A stretch of DNA of 64,000 nucleotides from NCBI GenBank assembly GCA_937892115.1, contig CALAUI010000013.1, positions 1 through 64,000 on the forward strand, written 5' to 3'. Position 1 is the stretch's first letter. Every line of letters begins with the position of its first letter. The stretch is from an uncultured Clostridia bacterium. Lineage in GTDB: Bacteria; Bacillota; Clostridia; Oscillospirales; Acutalibacteraceae. A program made the translations under genes and the position numbers. The notes below the pieces were generated by a model. The model worked only from the letters and a program-made list of their open reading frames with translations. It had not been told where the DNA came from and ran no database searches. This document shows, piece after piece, positions 30,666-40,400 of the stretch.

Positions 30666-32081
30666 TTATGCCGGTACAACCGTTCTCTTAATCACGTCAT
30701 ACTTAAAGAACTGCGGATACTGCTCAAAGGTATCTACGGTTGCCTGACCGTCATAGTAAAGCAGATCCTTTGCCATGGTATTGAGATAATCGCTCTTGTA
30801 CAGATGATTGCAATCCTTGAAATACCAGGTCTGGTCTCTGAATTTCGCGGTTGAGCCGTCGCATTTGCCGTCGGGAGAAACGTATTCACCTTCGTCAAAC
30901 TTTGAGGTGTCAATATAGTTTTTGAATTCTGCGCCGAAAGACGTATCCTTTGAGTTGAGGACACCGTCACTCATCGTGTTCCAATCCGCAACGATGGGAA
31001 TACCGGGAAGGTCGTAGAAGCAGAATACATAGAGATTGCAGTTTTCGTTGATGTTATCAAGAATCGCCTCTCTTTTGCTTCTGACCTCGTCCGTATATCT
31101 GTTTACCGCTTCAAAGAAAGCTTTATACTCATTTTCAACGTCAAAGCCGAAATTGTCACGGCAGTAGGAAATGCCGTCCTCAACCGAATCGTCGGGTACC
31201 ATAGCCCAGACGTTCAGCCAGTTACCGAGAATGGGAAACGCAAATTTACCGAAGAAAGCATCGTGAGCATCGGTAAGAAGCTTATTGAGAAAACGGGTGA
31301 CAAGATTGAGCAGATTGAGCTTTGATGCGAACTTAACGAGGAAGGAAACAAGATTTGACTTTTCGTTATTTTCAAGAATATTGATAAGATATTCCTCAAG
31401 TCCCTCGCCGTTAATGAGCATTCTGCCCTCAATCAGCTCTGCCGCAAAACCCGCACCGTAGACCGCGGAAGCGGAAAAGCAGCAGGAACGTACCTTTTCG
31501 GTACCGTAAACGGATAAATAAGTCAGCAGAATCGTACCGCCGTTTGAATGGCATTCTATCACTACCTGACCGAAGCCGAGGTCGTCACAAAGGTAATTGA
31601 TGAAATCGTTGAGGTCAGCCGCTGACTCAAACGGATCAACACGCCAGTCATAGGCATACTCAATGGTGGGATTTTCCTTTATTTCATCTGCCGTGGGACG
31701 GGGCTGATATGCACCGCTGGTTTCAATGATGGGTTTACCCTCGCTGTCACACATGAGAGGATTGAAAATCTTATTCACGTTCTTTACCAGATTTTCCATC
31801 ATTTTAGCGCTGTTGCGGTTAAACATATAACCGAAAAGTCCGGGAAGAAGACCGAATACGGCAGAAGCAATCTGTTTGCCGTCGGGCGGCCAGAGCTTAC
31901 CGCTGTCGGGATTTGTTTTATCTTCGTAAATCGGGCAGCACATAAATCCGCGGATGTTGATATGCGGCAGGATTTCCGCGCCGACCGTTTCTGCGGTTTC
32001 GCCCTCCTCGGCATAAACAAGAACAGCCATTGAGGAGAAAGCCATAAGGACTGTCAATAATATTGCGACTACTTTTTTCAT
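30666..32081 (-). CDS. secreted lipase-like alpha/beta hydrolase
   Basis: 471 aa with a signal peptide (MKKVVAILLTVLMAFSSMAV, cut near VYAEE). The middle holds an alpha/beta hydrolase core with TIEYAYDWRVDPFESA and the nucleophile elbow VIECHSNGGTI, similar to lecithin:cholesterol acyltransferase and lipase-type proteins; Cys replaces the first Gly of the GHSxG motif. A late CNHLYKSDYL could supply the histidine. A helical insert (about 225-330) may be a lid. It is likely an extracellular lipid esterase. Same strand as the PepSY-like gene but with its own promoter. Confidence 0.7.
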   Translation of the reverse strand: MKKVVAILLTVLMAFSSMAVLVYAEEGETAETVGAEILPHINIRGFMCCPIYEDKTNPDSGKLWPPDGKQIASAVFGLLPGLFGYMFNRNSAKMMENLVKNVNKIFNPLMCDSEGKPIIETSGAYQPRPTADEIKENPTIEYAYDWRVDPFESAADLNDFINYLCDDLGFGQVVIECHSNGGTILLTYLSVYGTEKVRSCCFSASAVYGAGFAAELIEGRMLINGEGLEEYLINILENNEKSNLVSFLVKFASKLNLLNLVTRFLNKLLTDAHDAFFGKFAFPILGNWLNVWAMVPDDSVEDGISYCRDNFGFDVENEYKAFFEAVNRYTDEVRSKREAILDNINENCNLYVFCFYDLPGIPIVADWNTMSDGVLNSKDTSFGAEFKNYIDTSKFDEGEYVSPDGKCDGSTAKFRDQTWYFKDCNHLYKSDYLNTMAKDLLYYDGQATVDTFEQYPQFFKYDVIKRTVVPA

Positions 32082-32111
32082 AATTATTCCCCCTTTGAAC
32101 AGAACGGCAAT

Positions 32112-32140
32112 ATTTTACCACAGAAAAATCATCGTTGCAA
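32112..32140 (-). promoter_or_regulatory. promoter of the lipase-like gene
   Basis: TTGCAA and TAAAAT on the minus strand with a 17-bp spacer, about 30 bp before the start codon. Confidence 0.5.
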
Positions 32141-32153
32141 TATACCAAATCTA

Positions 32154-32182
32154 TTGTTTTATCCCATTTTATATGATAATAT
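32154..32182 (+). promoter_or_regulatory. promoter of the 32.2-37.1 kb operon
   Basis: TTGTTT and TAATAT with a 17-bp spacer, about 25 bp before the ATG at 32207. Confidence 0.5.
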
Positions 32183-32206
32183 GAAAAAAAGGCAGGGATA
32201 ATCGGT

Positions 32207-33619
32207 ATGAATTACGTTTTCAGGAGAAAATTTGCATTGAATCTTTCAAAACGGCTGAGAATACCGCTGGGCGAAATGTCGTTTGTAAATGATTTTACCG
32301 TTACGGACAGAGGCAATCTTTATCCCCTCGTTACGGACTGCGGTGCAGAGGAAAGCATTGCAGAGGGGATTTACTCCGTAAAAGGAAAACTCAGAAGACT
32401 TATCGGCGAGCACCGTTTTTATCACGAATATTACATTTCTCTGCTTTCCCTTGAAGGAAGCGCAGGTATTTCGGTTGCGGATAAGGAAGGCAATTTCACG
32501 GATATATACGCCGTAAAAAGTGAAGACGGATATGCCGTTCATTACACGTGTGCAGAAGCGGCTGAAAAAATCAGAGATATACCGCTTGATGCAGAGGGCG
32601 TTTCCTTTTCTTTCAGAACGGGTGCTGTTGACATATTTTACAGAAAGAACGGCAATATGATTCTGAGTGAATCCGCCGCAATTCCGTCAATGAACGGCGT
32701 GAATCAATATCCCTTCGGGTATAAAGCCCTGCTTTTTGTTGACGGAAAGCTGAAAACGGACAAAATCGAGGTTTATCTTGATAACGGCATTGCCCTTGCC
32801 GATATGCGTCCCGTAAGATATGAGGACGGCTCGTTGATATATGAAAGCGGCAGGGTATTTTTTACCATGTCGTCACGGCTGGGCAAGGGGGGATATCAAT
32901 CCGTTATTTCATGGCTTCCCGGCACCTGCGATTTCCGTCTTGAAGGCATGATACTCTTTGACTGCGGCGACGGATACATTTCCGCAGACGTGGCTTCAAG
33001 CGTCATATTCAACAGAAAGACAAATGAATATTATATCTGGATGTGCTGTTTTTCACACGGTCATATATGCGGTTACGGCAAAACCGGCTGTGATATAAAG
33101 CACGGTATAAGCATAATTGACATTACTCCGATGAAAGAAGCGGAAACGGATGATGAGAAAGCTTTTTCCGGCTTTGAGGGAGACGAAGACCCGGACTTTT
33201 ATTATGATGAAGAAAACGGTCGCTGGCTGCTGACCGTCTGCCGTCTGCGTAAAAAAGAAAACGGCAGGTCATATTCCTATGTGAGATTTGAATCGGATGA
33301 CCCATTTGATAATTACAGATATCTTGATGCCACAAACGACTTCGGCGAAACCGGAGGCACTACGGTAAAAATCGGAGACAAGCGTTACTTCATCTGCGGG
33401 GCGGAAAAGGAATACAGAATCTACGATGCAGATAATCTGAAGCTGATTGAAAAGGCGGAATTTGACTATCCCGACGGCGGCTTCAGGGGCTGGGGAACGG
33501 TCGTTCCCGTTACCTGCGGCAACAGAAAAAAGCTTTACTGGGTAACCTTTGACAGAGTTCTCGGCAGCAGCTTCAACTGGAGCTACGGCAATCTTTACGT
33601 GTATGAGGCGGACGAATAA
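32207..33619 (+). CDS. unknown cytoplasmic protein, possible beta-propeller
   Basis: 470 aa, no signal peptide. It is rich in beta-strand motifs with repeated aromatic-Asp patterns; DPDFYYDEENGRWLLTV and VASSVIFNRKTNEYYIWM look like blades of a five-bladed propeller of the kind found in GH43/GH117/GH130-type enzymes. An N-terminal half of mixed strands precedes it (about 1-190). No signature strong enough to name a family. The next gene begins at the base after its stop, so the two are coupled. Confidence 0.55.
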   Translation: MNYVFRRKFALNLSKRLRIPLGEMSFVNDFTVTDRGNLYPLVTDCGAEESIAEGIYSVKGKLRRLIGEHRFYHEYYISLLSLEGSAGISVADKEGNFTDIYAVKSEDGYAVHYTCAEAAEKIRDIPLDAEGVSFSFRTGAVDIFYRKNGNMILSESAAIPSMNGVNQYPFGYKALLFVDGKLKTDKIEVYLDNGIALADMRPVRYEDGSLIYESGRVFFTMSSRLGKGGYQSVISWLPGTCDFRLEGMILFDCGDGYISADVASSVIFNRKTNEYYIWMCCFSHGHICGYGKTGCDIKHGISIIDITPMKEAETDDEKAFSGFEGDEDPDFYYDEENGRWLLTVCRLRKKENGRSYSYVRFESDDPFDNYRYLDATNDFGETGGTTVKIGDKRYFICGAEKEYRIYDADNLKLIEKAEFDYPDGGFRGWGTVVPVTCGNRKKLYWVTFDRVLGSSFNWSYGNLYVYEADE

Positions 33620-34951
33620 ATGAGCAATTTACTTATAATTCTGATAATCGGCGTTGCCGTCAGCTACGGCTGGGGTATGCGCGGTGCTCTTCTCGGCGGA
33701 GAAAGAGGCGCGGTGCTTCCCGGTGCTCTGCTGGGTATGTTCACGGCCTTGCTCTCGGGAAACGAAATAATAGCTGAAAATTTTTGGATTTTTGCCGCCG
33801 CAGGTGCTTCGGCAATGGCGTTCGGCGGTACCGAGCCATACGGTCAGACTCTCGGTTTCATTCTTCACAGAGGCAGAGAGGATTATGCACCCTGCAAGGG
33901 ATACGTCGGTACACTTATCAAGGGCTCTCTGTGGCAGGGAATCTGCGGAGTTATCCTCGGTATGACCTACTCTGCGGTCAGCGGAAATTATTACAGCGGT
34001 ACCGATATAATCATCGTACTTGCACTTATTCCCTTCGTTTCCGCTCTGGGCGTTCGGATATTCAACAAGCCCTACGATAAGCAGGAGGGAAAATATCCCA
34101 GAATCAACTTTTCCATTGACAGACGCGAGGAATGGGGCGGCAACGTACTGAATCTTGCAATGCTCCTTATCTTTACGCTTATCCGCAAGGATTATTACGC
34201 CTTCTTTTTCGGCATTACGGGAATCATAGGCGGAGCGGGCTTCCCCATCGGAATGGTGCTTTACGATTTTGTAAACCATCCCATGAAAAACGGAAAATAT
34301 ATCACGGGCAAATTCAGAAAATATGTTGACGGCTGGAAAATAATGGAATTTTCCTTCGGTGCTTTTGCCGGAATCTGCTTTGCGGTTTATTTCGTACTGA
34401 CAAAGGACAGTATGCTCCTTCCCCGTATCAGCGGTGTAAGTGAGGGCTCACCTCTTATATCAAGCCCCCTCACCCCCTATGCCGACGTTCTTTCTTACAT
34501 CGCCCTTGCACTCGTTCCGATTGTCAAGGCCGTTCATCTTTTTGAGGACAGAATCGATGACCATATCATAGACATTATTGAGCGCCCCGTGCTTTACGTC
34601 ATTCCGATGATTCTCGCACTCTCGGGATGTGAACTGAGCGCAAAGCTTACCGCCTTTGCTCTTATTGTTTTCTTTGCAGGCGAAAAGACGGTATTTGAAA
34701 GATGCAGGAAACAGAAAAAGTCATTCAGGATTACACTCGGAATCATATACGGCGTATGTACCCTTGCGGCAATTCTGCTCTGCATATTCACGGATATTCC
34801 TCCCGTTGCATTCATACTTATATACACGGTTTATTATATCATCTCCGATGCGATTCCCTTTGACAGATTCAAGGGAAGCAACATAACCGTCAATGCCTTC
34901 TTTGTAATTCAGACCGCGTTTCTGATTTTATTCACACTGAAAATTACCTGA
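33620..34951 (+). CDS. polytopic membrane protein of unknown function
   Basis: 443 aa with about eleven hydrophobic segments. The N-terminus carries SYGWGMRGALLGGERGA followed by PGALLGM, a motif pattern I associate with uncharacterised membrane proteins from Planctomycetes and Bacteroidetes (GWGIRG...GHE.GA). A cytoplasmic loop holds FNKPYDKQEGKYPRINFSIDRREEW. Starts immediately after the propeller-like gene. Transport of a sugar-related compound is possible from context only. Confidence 0.6.
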   Translation: MSNLLIILIIGVAVSYGWGMRGALLGGERGAVLPGALLGMFTALLSGNEIIAENFWIFAAAGASAMAFGGTEPYGQTLGFILHRGREDYAPCKGYVGTLIKGSLWQGICGVILGMTYSAVSGNYYSGTDIIIVLALIPFVSALGVRIFNKPYDKQEGKYPRINFSIDRREEWGGNVLNLAMLLIFTLIRKDYYAFFFGITGIIGGAGFPIGMVLYDFVNHPMKNGKYITGKFRKYVDGWKIMEFSFGAFAGICFAVYFVLTKDSMLLPRISGVSEGSPLISSPLTPYADVLSYIALALVPIVKAVHLFEDRIDDHIIDIIERPVLYVIPMILALSGCELSAKLTAFALIVFFAGEKTVFERCRKQKKSFRITLGIIYGVCTLAAILLCIFTDIPPVAFILIYTVYYIISDAIPFDRFKGSNITVNAFFVIQTAFLILFTLKIT

Positions 34952-34956
34952 ACGGG

Positions 34957-35793
34957 GTGGTTGTCATTAACAGAATATATAATGAATTCAATCTCGGTGC
35001 TTCATCTCCCTTTACGATAATACACGTTTCCGACGTTCATCTTACGGAAACCGACGAAAGCGACAGCCTGAAAATAAAGGCACTTGCGGCGGCGAGGCGG
35101 CTGAAATACACCTTCTCCGAAACGGTGCTTGACGGTATCCGTGAAGTAATCTCCGATACCGAGGGCTTATTGCTGATAACAGGAGATATGATGGATTTCA
35201 ATTCATCGGGAAACTTTGAAAAAATCCGCAGATTTACCGATGAAAACCAATGTCTTTTTGTCGCCGGAAATCATGATTTCCGTCCCTTCGGCGGAATGGA
35301 ATACGACGTACCCGAATACAGAGAAAAGAATCTGCCGAAGGTACAGCAGATGTTCGGCAACGATATCAGATTCTTTTCAAAAATCGTCAACGGAATAAAT
35401 ATTGTGGGCATTGACAACTGCTATTACCGATTTGAAAAGCGGCAATTTGAAATGCTTAAGGAAGAAGTCGCAAAGGGATTCCCCGTAATTCTCACCATGC
35501 ACGTTCCTTTCTATACAGAAGAAACCTATGACCTTGTGGTAAGAGGCAAGAGAAAACACGCAAGTCAGGTATGCGTACCCGAGGAAAAAATGACCGAATA
35601 TCCCGAGGAGAGATATATTCAGCAAAAGGAAGACAAAATCACAAGGCAGGTATTTGATTACGTGCTGAATGAAAAGGCAATCAAGCTTCTTATTTGCGGT
35701 CACATTCATAAGGACTGCGAGTCCGTCCTTCCCGACGGAACGCCACAGCTCGTTACAAACGTGAATACGGCAAGAATAATCACAATCAGATAA
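34957..35793 (+). CDS. cytoplasmic calcineurin-like metallophosphoesterase
   Basis: 278 aa. The annotated GTG at 34957 lies inside a GGGGTGG ribosome-binding-like sequence; an in-frame ATT at 34966 is better spaced, so the true start is unsure. Motifs: VSDVHLTE, ITGDMMDF, AGNHDFRP, TMHVPFYTE and CGHIHKDCE, all required metal ligands present. No signal peptide. Five bases after the membrane protein and 24 bp before another phosphoesterase. Substrate unknown. Confidence 0.8.
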   Translation: MVVINRIYNEFNLGASSPFTIIHVSDVHLTETDESDSLKIKALAAARRLKYTFSETVLDGIREVISDTEGLLLITGDMMDFNSSGNFEKIRRFTDENQCLFVAGNHDFRPFGGMEYDVPEYREKNLPKVQQMFGNDIRFFSKIVNGINIVGIDNCYYRFEKRQFEMLKEEVAKGFPVILTMHVPFYTEETYDLVVRGKRKHASQVCVPEEKMTEYPEERYIQQKEDKITRQVFDYVLNEKAIKLLICGHIHKDCESVLPDGTPQLVTNVNTARIITIR

Positions 35794-35817
35794 ATTTCGC
35801 CCGAAGGAGAGATAAAA

Positions 35818-37077
35818 ATGAAAACAAGCCGCAGAATATTATCCGTCATACTTGCTTTACTTATGCTTTTCGGCACGTTCGGTTTTACTTCGTTTGCAAA
35901 AGACGAAAAGAATGAACTGAAATTTGACGAAAACGGTAATTTCAGAATCATGCATATTGCCGATACCCATTACACGGATTTCCCATTTGAGGAATCAATC
36001 GCATTCATTGAAAAGGCACTTGACGACTATAATCCCGACCTGGTCATTTTCGGCGGTGACAATATAAAGGGATGGTTTGACACCTCTATGCAGCTGGGTG
36101 TAAAAGCCGCCATAGACAAGCTTGTTGCACCGGTTGCGGAAAGAAATATTCCGTTCTCATTCGTTTACGGCAATCATGATTGGGAGGCATATCTCTGCCC
36201 CAAATCCATGCAGACCGGATTTTACGGTGCTTACGAAAACTGCATTATTCCCGACGGTTACAGCTCCATTACGGGAACGGGCTGCGGAAACATCACCGTA
36301 AAGGATTCGTCCGGCGAAAAGGATATATTCAACATCTGGCTCTTTGATTCGGGCACAAAAACAAAGATAAACGGCAGCACAGTCATTGAAGGAGTACCCG
36401 TTTCACAGATTAAAAGCTATACTGAGAAAAGCAATAAGCTGAAAAATGCTAACGGCGGCAGTCCCCTTCCCGCAATCGCTTTCCAGCATTTCGGTATTGA
36501 AAAGGTAACCTCACTTTTTGAGGAAAACGAAAACGGATATGAATGTGCAGGCAAAAAATACGTACTGAAATCCGGCATCACCGATACGGTAAAGGACGGT
36601 ATCACGGGCATTGAAAATACGAGACAGACGCTTCATCTCAACAAATCCTGCGAAATCCCCGATTCGGACAACGGCGAATACGATGCCTTTGTCAGTCAGG
36701 GAGATGTATTCGGTCTGTTTTTCGGTCACACCCACACCAACGATTTCTGCGGAATAACGGAGGATAACATTATCCTCGGTGCAACTCCCTCCGCAGGCGG
36801 ATTCAATATTTCATCAAGATATACGGACGAAAACGGCAGCAAAGCGGAAGCAAGAGGTGTCAGAGTGATTGACATAAATGAAGAAGCGCTCAAAGGTACA
36901 GACCGCACCGAAGCTCTCTCAACGTTTTCTGTTTATTACAAGGATTACTTCACCGATTCAATTGAAAAATATCCAGAAAAATATAAAAAGCTTGATGAAC
37001 ACAGCTTCACGGAATGGATAAAAATCGAATTTGAATATCTGATTGCATATCTGAAATCTGTTTTTAAGCTTGTATAA
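35818..37077 (+). CDS. secreted calcineurin-like metallophosphoesterase
   Basis: 419 aa with a signal peptide (RRILSVILALLMLFGTFGF, cut near SFAKD) and a GGAG site. Motifs: IADTHYTD, FGGDNIKG, YGNHDWEA, FQHFGIE and FGHTHTND. It ends EYLIAYLKSVFKLV, the aromatic-basic tail type. It resembles purple acid phosphatase-like extracellular phosphoesterases. Last gene of its operon; a terminator follows directly. Confidence 0.83.
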   Translation: MKTSRRILSVILALLMLFGTFGFTSFAKDEKNELKFDENGNFRIMHIADTHYTDFPFEESIAFIEKALDDYNPDLVIFGGDNIKGWFDTSMQLGVKAAIDKLVAPVAERNIPFSFVYGNHDWEAYLCPKSMQTGFYGAYENCIIPDGYSSITGTGCGNITVKDSSGEKDIFNIWLFDSGTKTKINGSTVIEGVPVSQIKSYTEKSNKLKNANGGSPLPAIAFQHFGIEKVTSLFEENENGYECAGKKYVLKSGITDTVKDGITGIENTRQTLHLNKSCEIPDSDNGEYDAFVSQGDVFGLFFGHTHTNDFCGITEDNIILGATPSAGGFNISSRYTDENGSKAEARGVRVIDINEEALKGTDRTEALSTFSVYYKDYFTDSIEKYPEKYKKLDEHSFTEWIKIEFEYLIAYLKSVFKLV

Positions 37078-37079
37078 CG

Positions 37080-37109
37080 AAAACCCCACCGATTGGTGGG
37101 GCTTTTTCT
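37080..37109 (+). terminator. terminator of the 32.2-37.1 kb operon
   Basis: CCCCACC / GGTGGGG stem with a GATT loop (37084-37101) followed by five T. Confidence 0.8.
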
Positions 37110-37117
37110 ATACTCTG

Positions 37118-37312
37118 TTACATTGCTGCCAGCTTTGCGTTTACCCTGAGCTGAACTGCGGTCATATAAGCGATTTCCTCGTTTGTAAGGCCTCCCTTAT
37201 TCTCCTCATAGGCATCGCTCTTTTCCAACCAATCGGCGTACTCGGCAATAACACTCAGATATTCAAGGGATGACGGATCGGGATTTTTCAAGTTACCGTC
37301 ACTTATATTACT
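37118..37312 (-). pseudogene. C-terminal fragment of a small helical lipoprotein-like gene
   Basis: On the minus strand an open frame without a credible start or ribosome binding site encodes about 64 residues before TAA, with segments such as LEYLSVIAEYADWLEKSDA and LTNEEIAYMTAVQLRVNAKL. The pattern resembles the C-terminal helices of small Clostridia lipoproteins (DUF6591-like). A TAG codon lies just upstream in frame. It looks like the remains of a gene whose front was lost. The resemblance is by eye and tentative. Confidence 0.4.
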
Positions 37313-37336
37313 CTATATAGAAATATATTTATATGA

Positions 37337-37365
37337 TTGACATTATTTTTTCATAATGCTAAAAT
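37337..37365 (+). promoter_or_regulatory. promoter of the GLUG-repeat protein
   Basis: TTGACA (37337-37342) and TAAAAT (37360-37365), 17-bp spacer, about 70 bp before the start codon. Confidence 0.65.
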
Positions 37366-37438
37366 GAGAAAGTAGCCATTGTTATTCCGGCTTCGTATAT
37401 AGAGATGTAACAAATCCGTATCTGAAAGGATGATTATC

Positions 37439-40400
37439 ATGATTTACAGAATTTTATCCGTAATCCTGGCGGTACTGATGACAATCCTCTCTCCTCTCGG
37501 TATTTCACTTGAGGGACTTGAAGAGAAGCTTCAGCCGTCCGCAGCAATAGTCGGTGAGTTTTCCTACGGCGACGAAAACCCTGAAATCGGTATTGACGTC
37601 AGCAAAACGTCATTCCGCCTTAAGGTTGCAACTGACAACATTATCCTTGACGGTGCCTTCAGAGGCCTTGAAATCGCTTCTGTAAAGAGAAAAAGCTCCG
37701 GCTCCGTGCTGATAAGTACAAAAGGTAAAATCAGCAGTGAGCTTTCAAGCGGCATCGTACTTCTTACAGAGGACGCTACCTATTCAAAGACGTCACTTAA
37801 GGCAGAGACCGAAGTGGATATGTCCGGAATCAACCCCGGTATCGTAGGCGGTCTTGACATAAACGGTGAAGAAATAGCCAAGAAAGCGGCAAAATCCCTC
37901 ATCACAATGGGTATCAAAAAGATTCCCTACGTCGGCGGATTCGCTGCCGGTGCTCTTGATTCAACGATCAACAAAATTCTCGATATAGAGGCAGCACCCA
38001 CCATATCCGACGTAATCAATGAGCTTCACGCCATTTCAGCCCAGCTTGACGAGCTTACCAAGCTTGTTTCGGCTTCAAGTCAGGAAATCCTCAAGAGCTT
38101 ATATGAGGAAAAGAATTTCATTACCTTCAACACCGAAGTAAACAGTCTTAAAAATTCGGTCAACGCCATGCTTAACCAGCTGGCTGTCATTGAGGGCTCC
38201 TCTTCAAGCGAAAGCTATAAATTCCTGATGACCGCAGAGCTTCTTGATTTTGATGAAAAGAATATTTCCGCTATGGTCAAGCAGACAAGAGACCTTGCAA
38301 ACTATCTTGACGGTACTCAGGTTTCAACCAGAACTCAGAAGGGTATTTTTGAAAAGGCATACGATTACGTCTGCACCGATGCCATCTTCGGCGGTGAGGC
38401 AGCCGCAATCGTCGCTCCCTACGTCAATGAAATCAGCGGTATTTTCTCCTACTCATACAAGGTTATGGCGATTGTCCTCAACGCCAAGCTCTGGGTACAC
38501 GATAACTACGACTCAATCATTGCCGACGCCGAAACCGATCCCGCTCTCAAGAAGGAACTGAGCACACTTGAAAACGGCAATTATGATAATGCTTATTATT
38601 TCGGCTTATGGACAGACCTTCTTTCCGAAACCTCCGAAACGAGTATAGCAAAAATCCACAATAAGCACTTCAATGATGAGGACCCGGAAAGCACAGCCGA
38701 AAAATACAACGCTCTCATTAAAGCAAACTGGTTCAGCTATATCCGCAAGGCAACGGTTACCGGCGACGATATCGTACTTGATCTCGTTCCCCTTTACTCC
38801 TCCATCGGCGTTGTCACTCCCACAGAGCTCGGTATTGACACAAGTAAAAAGCAGTCGTCAACCGACGGTATGGTAAGCACCGCCAACAACGAGCTTCGTT
38901 CAAGAATGTATTCGTCATCCGTCAGCAACGAAGAAATACAGAGAATAATCAACCACGTTTACGAAAACAAAAACGGCGTTTTCTATGACGCAAGTGAGGC
39001 AAAATCGTCCTTTACCGAAAACACAATACTTGCTATGCTTGAGGAATACGGCTTTGACGTTCCCTCATCCGGCGGTACAAAAATCTTCGTTTCCGATTCC
39101 TCAAAGAAATATACCCATGACCAGTACACGTCAAATCCCTATTCTGCATGGGATAAATACATTGCCAACGCCAAAGCATACGGAACGGATTGCGGCAAGG
39201 CAATCGGCTATAACAACGGTGCACCCGCGGAAAGCATCAAATGGGATACCGTAACCTACTATGATTACTGGTATAACCGTTTGAATCCCTCGGCGAGAGA
39301 TACCAAAAACTATGTCGGCGACTATTCCTTCTATTACTTCCGCGCCGCACCCATGCAAATCAATTCCGAGACGGATTTCAGAAACTTTATCTCCGATATC
39401 ACTTCGGGCAATACGTATTATCAGCGTCAGATTATCCTCAATTCAGACCTTGACCTTTCCGGCATTCAGTACAATAAAATCTGGTCAGCAGGAAACTCAA
39501 GTGAATTCAAAGGAACGTTTGAAGGAAATCTTCACGTTATCAGCGGTCTTAACGACACCGTAACCTCGGGACGCACGGGTCTTTTCCGTACTCTCGGCGA
39601 CAGCGCAAGAATCCAGAATCTCGTGCTTGATAACGTCAACATCAACGGTTCATCATATACGGGTGCGCTTGCAGGCACCGTAAACGGCAACGTTGTAATC
39701 AGCAGCGTAAGAGTAAACAGCGGTAAGGTATCCGGTGTATCCTATGTCGGCGGTATCGTCGGATTTGTCAACAGCGGTTCGCTTGTAATCAAGGACTGTG
39801 ACAACTATGCATCCGTCACCGCATCAGACAATTATGCAGGCGGTATCCTCGGCTGCTCATCAAGCAATAATTCACAGAATATCTCCCTTTGCACAAACTA
39901 CGGCGAAATCAACGCCAAATCAAACGCCGCAGGTGTTGTCACCTATCTCGCAAGTGACAGTAAGGATCAGAAGCATACTGTAAGCTACTGCACAAACTTC
40001 GGTAAAGTCAACGGCGGAAGCGGTCTTGCAGGCGGTATTGTAGGACATCTTGATTCAGACAATCAGAATCATGACATTTCCAGAAACAGAAACGAAGGCG
40101 TCATCACTGCCACCAACAATAACGCAGGCGGTATCGTCGCTTATTCAGAGGGCGGCGGAAACTTCACCTATAACACCAATCTGGCAGCCGTCAACGGTAA
40201 GACTGCGGGCGGTATTCTCGGAAATAACGAAGATGACCCGATAAATTTCAGCAACAGCGAAAACTCGGGCAAAATCAACGCTGTTTCAAATGCAGGTGGT
40301 ATTGCAGGTTATCTCGGCAGTAACGATAACGACAAGAGCTACACAGCAGTCAAATGTAAAAATAACGGTTCTGTTACCTCCGAAACGGCGAACGCAGGCG

